Positions 57,517 to 64,000 of a DNA stretch of 64,000 nucleotides are shown piece by piece. The number at the start of each line of letters is the position of its first letter. Positions within the stretch are counted from its first letter, which is position 1. The stretch lies in the NCBI GenBank assembly GCA_014621425.1, contig JAANBB010000003.1, positions 124,001-188,000 on the forward strand. Reading direction: 5' to 3'. A program made the position numbers and the translations under genes. The notes under the pieces are model-generated. The model worked only from the letters and a program-made list of their open reading frames with translations. It searched no databases and was not told the DNA's origin. The DNA is from Cylindrodendrum hubeiense. Its lineage: Eukaryota > Ascomycota > Sordariomycetes > Hypocreales > Nectriaceae.

Positions 57517-58827
57517 ATGTACGTTGCAGGCATCTTCGTCCCAGAGGTCAACTATGCCTTGGTGGGCGTAGGGTTTACCTTCACCATCCTTGCTATTATT
57601 TTTGTCGTTTTGAGAATCTTCACCCGGGTATGGCTAGTGAGGGGAGTGGGTGCTGATGATGGCTTCATTGTTATCTCTACAGTAAGCCGTTGGGTCTGAT
57701 CTGGGACTTTTGGCCATGGCTAACATTCTCTTAGTTCGGAACGTTGGGATTCTTGATCGCAGTTATGGAGCGTAAGTACTGATGCCGAATATTCTAAACT
57801 CTGGAGTCTCATGGTGCACTAGAGGTTCGCTATGGGCTGGGTGAAGCTCCTAATCCGAAACTTCTCTCTCCGTTCATCCAAGCGACAGTCGCAAGTGTCA
57901 TCTCCTACACAATCTGCCATCTCGCCGTCAAACTCTCCATCTCCATCCAGTGCTTGCGCATCTTTGCCACCCCGGCCGCGAGGCGCCTCTTCCTTGGCCT
58001 CATCATCTTTCTCTCGATCTACGGGACGCTCTGTCTGGTGTTGACCATCATTACTTGCTGGCCGGTTGCGAAGTACTGGGACGACTCGATTCCGGGAAAG
58101 TGTCTGGACAATCGAGCTATGCGATATGCTTGGGCGGGTATCAACATTGTGAACGATATTGTCCTAGTAGTGGCGCCCATGCCATTCCTCAAGGGCTTGC
58201 AAATCTCAAGAAGGGTCAAGTATGTACTGATGGGAGTATTTGCTGCCGGTGGTGTGTAAGTGTCATCCGTCTTCCTTGTTAGAGGGTTTGAGCGCTGACG
58301 TGATCACAGTGCCTGCATTATCGCCATCATCAGATTGTACTCTCTCTGGGCTTATAGTTCGGTTCCTATTCCTGAACGGCCAGGTAAGCGAGCACTTTCT
58401 AACTACATGACAGAACAAAGCTAAATGTGCCATAGTGAAAGGAGTCGATATTGCCATTTGGTCCGGCCTCGAGTGCAACATCGCCATCATTTGCGCCTGT
58501 ATACCTTCACTTAAGCCCCTCTCGTCCAGGGCCTTCCCCGGCCTCGTTGGCTCCACGGCTCCATCCGAACCGTACCCCAGCGGCGGTCGCTATGCACATG
58601 GCAGCGCGCACAACTACGATAATATTACGCACAACACCCGAGACCGTAACGGCTCAGCTCACGACACCGATAACAGAGGAATCAAGGTGGAGCAGTCTTT
58701 CGAGATGAGGACTACAGCCGGCAGCGACAACGACAGCGAGAAGAACCTTGTGACTGGCACCACGGCGAAATATCATCCACAAATTTATGCTAGCGCTAAT
58801 GCAAGGCTACCGACAAGTGAGAGATAG
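57517..58827 (+). CDS. rhodopsin-domain (PTH11-like) integral membrane protein (second copy)
   Basis: Seven-helix membrane protein. Exons 57517-57681, 57735-57771, 57823-58255, 58310-58383 and 58436-58827 give 366 aa. Family marks include RVWLVRGVGADDGFIVIST after TM1/2, a helix with SYTICHLAVKLSISIQCLRIF, CWPVAKYWDDSIPGKCLD in the extracellular loop, and GLECNIAIICACIPSLKPL in the last helix. The C-terminal tail of about 95 residues is hydrophilic, rich in Asn, Ser, Thr and charged residues. No CFEM domain is present. It is only distantly similar to the protein at 24767. The 37-bp second exon is short but keeps frame on both sides. The ATG at 57517 is the first in frame. Confidence 0.87.
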
Positions 58828-58994
58828 GAAATTCCAAGCGATTCGCTCATTCAACCTCGTTCCCCGTTGCAGACATCTGCACTTCCTACCCATCATCCCA
58901 TGCACAACCCATGGGGCAATGTAGTTGGGTGGCATACGTTCTGTGAAGAGGTGCGAGGAGTTGAGACATGATGAGCGGAACTGGCGACGTCTAA

Positions 58995-60626
58995 CTAAGC
59001 GTTAAGCGGCTTCTGGGCCCAGACGACATTGCTGCGGTAGTAGGCGTGCACCTTACCGGCGCGCAGCTCCTTGCGCAGATGGGCGGCGTACAGAGTAATT
59101 TCTGTCCGATTCCAGCCCAGCTGGGTAGCTGCGAAGCCAATTGTTCCTTCGATGTCATTCTCAATGGCGGCTTTCGTGAAATGGCCGACTTCCCGATGTT
59201 TCGGGTCCCTGGGCCAGGGGGAGATGGGAATCTGTAGTTGCTCAGGTCAGAGTGGTTCTCGCAAGCCCAGTTCAATCCGGGGCAAGAGGATAAAATACGA
59301 GAAACTCACCTTGATGTGCTTTTCCTCAATGTTGACAAAGCCCGCCTCCTTGAGTGACTTTTTCTGGATTCCGTCACGGACCACGGCGAAAGAGGCGGTA
59401 GAGCCCAGCTTCTTGAAGCCCTCGCGGAAGATGATGCCCCATTGACCCGAAGCTGTCTTGTCGGTGACGGTGTCATCGTCGGACTCGAAAAAGCCATTGC
59501 ACTCGAATGACTCGATCCAGCCGCCCGGCTTGAGGGACTTGTACGCCTGCTTAAACAGCCCCGTCCAGTCCGTCACGCAGCCGATGAGCCATCGCATGTG
59601 GACGTAGTCCAGCGACGCGTCGCCAAACGTCCACTCCTGGGTAAAGTCGTCAATCTCACTGCGTCGCAATTGCACATTAGCCGCTGCCGACAACCCTGAC
59701 CCAGCGGGACGGCCCTTACAAATGCACGTTGGGTGGCACCCATGTCGGCTGGATGGGTGACAGGTCGGTTCCCGTCACCTCTGTTTCGGGGTACTTGTCG
59801 CCAAAGTCACTATGCGAGACGCTAGTTTAGCCTGGGATTGCGACGAGTATATAGTCGCGGGAAGCATACATGGCCCAGATACCGGTTCCGGTTCCAATAT
59901 CGACGACTTTCTGGATGGGCCGTCAGCCGCTGCTTGAGTTTATTCCCAGTCCAACCTACGTCGATGCGCTCCGGGAGGGGAGCATAGTGGAGCTTGCCGT
60001 CCTGGGCGAGGGTAAAGACGTGGTTTCTGGCGCCACCGTGTTAGTATTACACGGCATGACACGACGGCCTCATCGCAACGCCTGGTCTTACTGAATGTCC
60101 AATGTCTCGTTCTGCAAATTGTCGTTGGCGCCCCTTTTACATGCGTTAGCTACCGGTTCGTGCCCTCTCTCCATTCTCGCGGCACGTACCAGTACTGGTT
60201 GCTTCCACGCTCGCTGTGGTACGTTCGCCCGTTGATGGTGCGGTACTGCAGGATGCTGGACGAGATAGATGCCGTCGAGCTGGCGTCGTCGTCGCCCAGA
60301 GTCGAGTCGTTCTCGTCCTAATAAACACAGCGTCAATTGAAACCCCATTTTTAATACCCCGAAATGGACTTCACGTCCCAACACAGCAAGCCAGTACCCA
60401 CCTCGTCGAGCGGCCGCTCCCAGTGCTGCGGCGGCTGGAGCTCGCCCTCGTCGGCCGCGGGCGGCGCAGGCGAAACAGCAGCCGGCACAGGTGATGCAGG
60501 TGCCGCCGGAACAGGCGGTACAGGCGATGCAGGCTCGGCCACAGGCGCAGGGACAGGCGCGGGCGGCGCTGGAACACGAGGTTCCAGCGCAGGTTGGGTG
60601 TCTGACTCGGGTTGCGTTCCCGACAT
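58995..60626 (-). CDS. UMTA/LaeA-like S-adenosylmethionine-dependent methyltransferase
   Basis: Eight exons on the minus strand (60626-60402, 60317-60190, 60133-60092, 60026-59960, 59910-59870, 59809-59720, 59658-59310, 59231-58995) give 392 aa. A Pro/Ala/Val-rich N-terminus of about 65 residues ([20 protein letters not shown]) is followed by the conserved [17 protein letters not shown]. The SAM-binding motif I is [12 protein letters not shown], then [32 protein letters not shown] and LKPGGWIE. This is the fungal UMTA family, which contains the secondary-metabolism regulator LaeA and many paralogues. Whether this copy regulates anything or methylates a metabolite is not known, and no biosynthetic backbone gene is nearby. 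Divergent MFS transporter starts 468 bp away. Confidence 0.92.
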
Positions 60627-61094
60627 GTTAGTGGCTGGGTCTCGGAGTCGAGCAGCCAAGATAACACAAACCACACGTGCTAAAGTAGCATTCAAAGGAG
60701 CACAAAATAGGTAAATCGAGAGGGGAAGAGGGGAAGAGACGAACGACAGAGGATCCCACCCGAGATAAGACGTGGCGCGATTAATCACCGCAGGCCCCCA
60801 TGGTTCGCCCGTGTCCTGGTCCTCCCCGCTATATCCCCGCAGCCAACGTTGCATCAAATGATAGGCCAACTGCCCCGACGCCGCAACAGGAGAGAGATCA
60901 CCTAGTTACCGCTGTTCGAAGAGATAGTAGCTGGTGGGGCTATGGACTGGCTATTGCTTTTAAGAGATAGCAATTGGAACCACGAGAGCTGCACCGCTCT
61001 TCCTCGCTCTTCCGCGAACAAGCCACAGCCACCGCCGCGAAGACGAAAAAGAAAGCAACGAACCGCTTTATAAAGCCCTGTCAACAAGGCGAAG
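60627..61094. promoter_or_regulatory. divergent promoter region of methyltransferase and MFS transporter
   Basis: 468 bp between two divergent start codons. It must hold both promoters; I see no strong individual motif. Confidence 0.45.
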
Positions 61095-62781
61095 ATGGGA
61101 TCCACAGAAGAACAGCCGAGGCCTCAATCCGAGGTCCAGGCGCAACTTCCTGAGAGCCAACCCCACCATGCCGAAAACGAAATGGCCAAACGAGTGCTGA
61201 GGAAAATCGACTACAACATCATCCCTGTGCTATTCATCACCTATATGTTTAATTTCATGGACAAGACAATTCTGTCAAGCGCTTCCGTATTTGGCCTACG
61301 GGATGATACTGTAAGTTCTTCTTCTCCTCTACATGACGAACCGCCTTTTCTAACTGGCTCTAGCATCTCGTTGGCCAGGACTATAGCTGGGTATCCAGTA
61401 TCTTCTACTTTGGCTACTTCGCCTGGACGTACCCAACCTCTCTTCTCATCACCCGGCTTCCAGTCGCCTGGTACATGACGGGAAACACATTTCTCTGGGG
61501 AGCCTTTGTTGCCATCACAGCGGCATGCACAAACTACGGCGGCCTATTGACGGTGCGTTTCCTCCTCGGCGTCAGCGAGGCAACTATCACGCCCGCCTTC
61601 ATGTTCCTCACGTCGACGTGGTACACGCGCGACGAAATCCCTACCAGGACTGGAATTTGGTTCGCCGGCAACTCCATCGGCGGCCTGGTGGCCAGCCTGC
61701 TGGCCTTTGGAATTGGGCACATTGACGACAACGTCGGCGCCTGGAACTGGATGTACATCATCCTTGGCGTTCTCACCTTCCTGTGGGCCTTTGCCATTTG
61801 GTATTTTCTGCCCAATACCATATCCTCGGCGCGCTTTCTCACCCCCGAGGAGAGGCAATATGCAGGCGATCGTGTTGTTCTCGCCGGCACAGGTCGCACA
61901 GAGCACTCGCATTGGCGGTGGGACCAGTTCAAGGCGAGTTTTCTCCACATGTTATCTTTTTGCATATCCGTATACCACACGAGAACATTCGGCTGACCAT
62001 CTTGTAGGAAGCGCTCCTCGACCCCAAAACGTGGCTGGTCTTTGGTATTGAGATTCTCCAGAGTATCCCAAACAGCGGCACCCAGAACTTTGCAAACTTG
62101 GTTATTACATCGTTCGGCTTCAGCAGCCTACAATCGACCTTGATCAACATCCCATACTCGGTTCTGTCCGCTTTGGTCATCTTCGGCACGGGCTGGCTGG
62201 CGGGCCGTTATCGCAAGATGAACTGCATCCTCATCGTCTGCGTTGTGCTTCCCTGCATCATCGGCTCGGCTGTCATCTACTGTCGCGACCAAATACCGAC
62301 AAAGGGCGTCCACCTGTTCGCCTACTTCCTTCTGTGCACAGGTCCGTCTGTCATGCCACTGGCCCTGTCCCTGGTGCAGGCCAATTGCCGTGGCGTGACC
62401 AAGAAGATGACCATGTCTGCGCTGCTCTTCATCGCCTACTGCTCGGGCAACATCGCCGGCCCACACTTTTTCAAGGCGTCCGAAGAGCCCCAGTACAATA
62501 CGGCCTTCCGGACAATCATGATCTGCTACGCTCTGGTCGCTGTGCTAGCAATGACCCTGCGCGTATACCTGCAGTGGATGAACCAGAAGCGTGCGAGAGA
62601 GGAGGGCTTTGAAGGCTCTGCGAGTAGCTCTGGTGCCGTTAGTGGCGGCAAGGTTATCCCCAGCGATGCTGACACGAATCGGGCTGATCTGGCTGCCATG
62701 GTCGACCAAGTCGAGCTGCGCCCAGAAGATTACGAGGATGTCACGGATTGGAATATTTCAGGCTTCAGATATCGGCTGTAA
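61095..62781 (+). CDS. MFS transporter, anion:cation symporter (Dal5-like) family, with GC-AG intron
   Basis: Plasma-membrane permease of 519 aa from exons 61095-61310, 61364-61933 and 62008-62781. Family features are VLRKIDYNIIPVLFITYMFNF, FMDKTILSSASVFG in the TM1 region, the LTVRFLLGVSEATITPAFM helix, TSTWYTRDEIPTRTGIWFAG, a central loop ending RTEHSHWRWDQFKEALLDPK, and a hydrophilic tail with ISGFRYRL at the end. The substrate is probably a small organic acid or amide but cannot be specified. The second intron has a GC donor (aag|gcgagt), the only donor I found that preserves the conserved FKEALLDPKTW junction. Confidence 0.92.
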
Positions 62782-64000
62782 ATTCGATATTTGTCTGAGT
62801 TTAGACAGACTTTTGTCATCGATGGTCCTCTTTGCAGCTTCACCAAGCCCACTATAATCTCAGTGTCAGCGTTCGGACTGCAGGGCACTATGCTCTGTAG
62901 CACCCCCTGTATGTAAATTAGCATCACAGGACAGGGCCATCAGCGCACAGGGCCCCTGTAGGCTCAGGATCAACGTTCATGTTGCAGCGCCCTGGAGTAT
63001 TTTCTGCACAAAGTGCATAACCGGTCCAGGCCTCATGTATCAACCATGAGGAGCTTTAAAAGCAATTCGGTAAACCCAGTAAGCGATAGGAGAGGGTTTG
63101 GTAAGTTATGGAGAGTAGAAGCCTATACAAATTCTGCTGGACTTGTGCAGAGCATTTAGCTACAACTTAGTCGCAGTTTCTCAAGTACTCGCCACCGTGT
63201 CGGCGCGCCATGATGGCCTAATCCGTCGTTGCCTCGAAATGGTGACCTGACGTGGCAGTGGGTCGATTGCGAATGCATCACTGAGACTCTCAATCGTCTG
63301 CTGATAAATTTCTGTTTAACAGATCCGCGGTTTTGAGTGGCCTGACGATTTAATTGATCCTGCTAGCCCCTTGCGGCCCCCGGACCTAGCTAGCTACTTG
63401 TGCTGCTAAACACTATTGGCAACGGATACCACACTGAGTTGGGGAGTCGCTGGGGTGTCCTGAAAGTACATACCAGGATGTGCTCAGGCTGTCAGGTCGC
63501 CGAAGACCATTTACACTTATAACCCGCGTCGCAATATATTAATATCTTATGAAATGCTAGTCTTAGTGTACCTTGCGCGATTCGACCTCAAATCTAATTA
63601 GCACGAAGCTGGTGCAAGGTCCGGGGGAACTATTAACCGGCTGACTCCCCTCTCTGATATCACCAGCGGATATTTTACAGCAGATATCACATCTTCTCTT
63701 CTTCTCATCCCGGCTTCAGATACATAATCCACAACACCCTTTATTGGCCAAACCCGGGGTAAGCTCCTGATACAGGTGGTCTAAAAGGCTAGCCAATTCT
63801 TCTTTAGCAGCACTTGGAAATCGTATCTCATTTCTTTTATTTATTGCATCTATATGATTGAGTCACTCGAGTTGAAACTCTGTAGGGCCACCATCTGGGC
63901 TTAGGAAGACATCCATTGCGCAGGATGATGGATGGGGATATTCCTCTTGGTCCTCGTCACAGCAGCTTGACAAGGAAGTCTAATGGCTGTTGGACTTGCC
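62782..64000. other. intergenic region at the window end
   Basis: 1.2 kb with no open frame I can support. It is AT-rich towards the end, with no RNA gene or repeat recognised. Any gene would start beyond the window. Confidence 0.4.

Noticed and set aside
1..64000. Secondary-metabolite gene cluster
   Set aside because: P450, methyltransferase, SDR, dioxygenase and MFS genes are present, but no polyketide synthase, peptide synthetase, terpene cyclase or prenyltransferase backbone is seen.
1..64000. CRISPR array, bacterial operons or phage
   Set aside because: The only regular repeats are coding minisatellites and short promoter arrays. Spliceosomal introns throughout show a eukaryotic nuclear genome.

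Overview
The window is nuclear DNA of a filamentous ascomycete (Pezizomycotina; the gene content suggests Sordariomycetes, but no species can be assigned). Almost every gene has short introns of about 45-75 bp with GTAAGT/GTATGT-type donors, CTAAC/CTGAC-type branch sites and CAG/TAG acceptors. The families present are typical of fungi: Zn2Cys6 regulator, Dal5- and lactose-permease-like MFS transporters, rhodopsin-domain (PTH11-like) membrane proteins, a UMTA/LaeA-like methyltransferase, and Ser/Thr-rich wall proteins. I rebuilt exon chains by hand. All complete chains keep frame and end at a stop.

Layout. 1-5.4 kb: a 5'-truncated zinc alcohol dehydrogenase, cytochrome b5 and a CYP53/benzoate 4-hydroxylase-like P450, a plausible aryl-alcohol/benzoate oxidation neighbourhood. 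5.7-6.4 kb: a decayed HET-like gene. 7.9-13.7 kb: a Dal5-type MFS transporter, a second zinc ADH and a 12-exon pantothenate-type (Liz1/Fen2-like) transporter. 14.9-23.5 kb: Zn2Cys6 regulator, PA14-containing GH3 beta-glucosidase, sugar-porter MFS and an SDR, which look like a beta-glucoside utilisation module. 24.8-26.1 kb: rhodopsin-domain protein. 27.4-28.7 kb: chorismate synthase, the one clear housekeeping gene. 29.2-30.4 kb: a decayed acidic-repeat/zinc-ribbon gene. 32.1-39.1 kb: second sugar-porter MFS, TauD-like dioxygenase, UNC93-like transporter and an F-box-like protein. 41.1-48.9 kb: a 1,399-residue secreted repeat protein with Kex2-type sites and a GPI-anchored Thr-rich protein. 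49.4-54.8 kb: cupin, carboxymuconolactone-decarboxylase-like protein, a 2.6 kb gene-poor stretch, and a secreted ACMSD-type amidohydrolase. 57.5-62.8 kb: second rhodopsin-domain protein, UMTA/LaeA-like methyltransferase and another Dal5-type MFS transporter.

Together this reads as an accessory, nutrient-acquisition region: six MFS transporters in 64 kb, each near a catabolic enzyme, several in divergent or tail-to-tail pairs. There is no polyketide or peptide synthase backbone, CRISPR array or convincing tRNA. The most unusual loci are the repeat-rich, dibasic-site-containing surface precursor at 41.1-45.4 kb and the exact 36-bp promoter duplication upstream of the neighbouring GPI protein.
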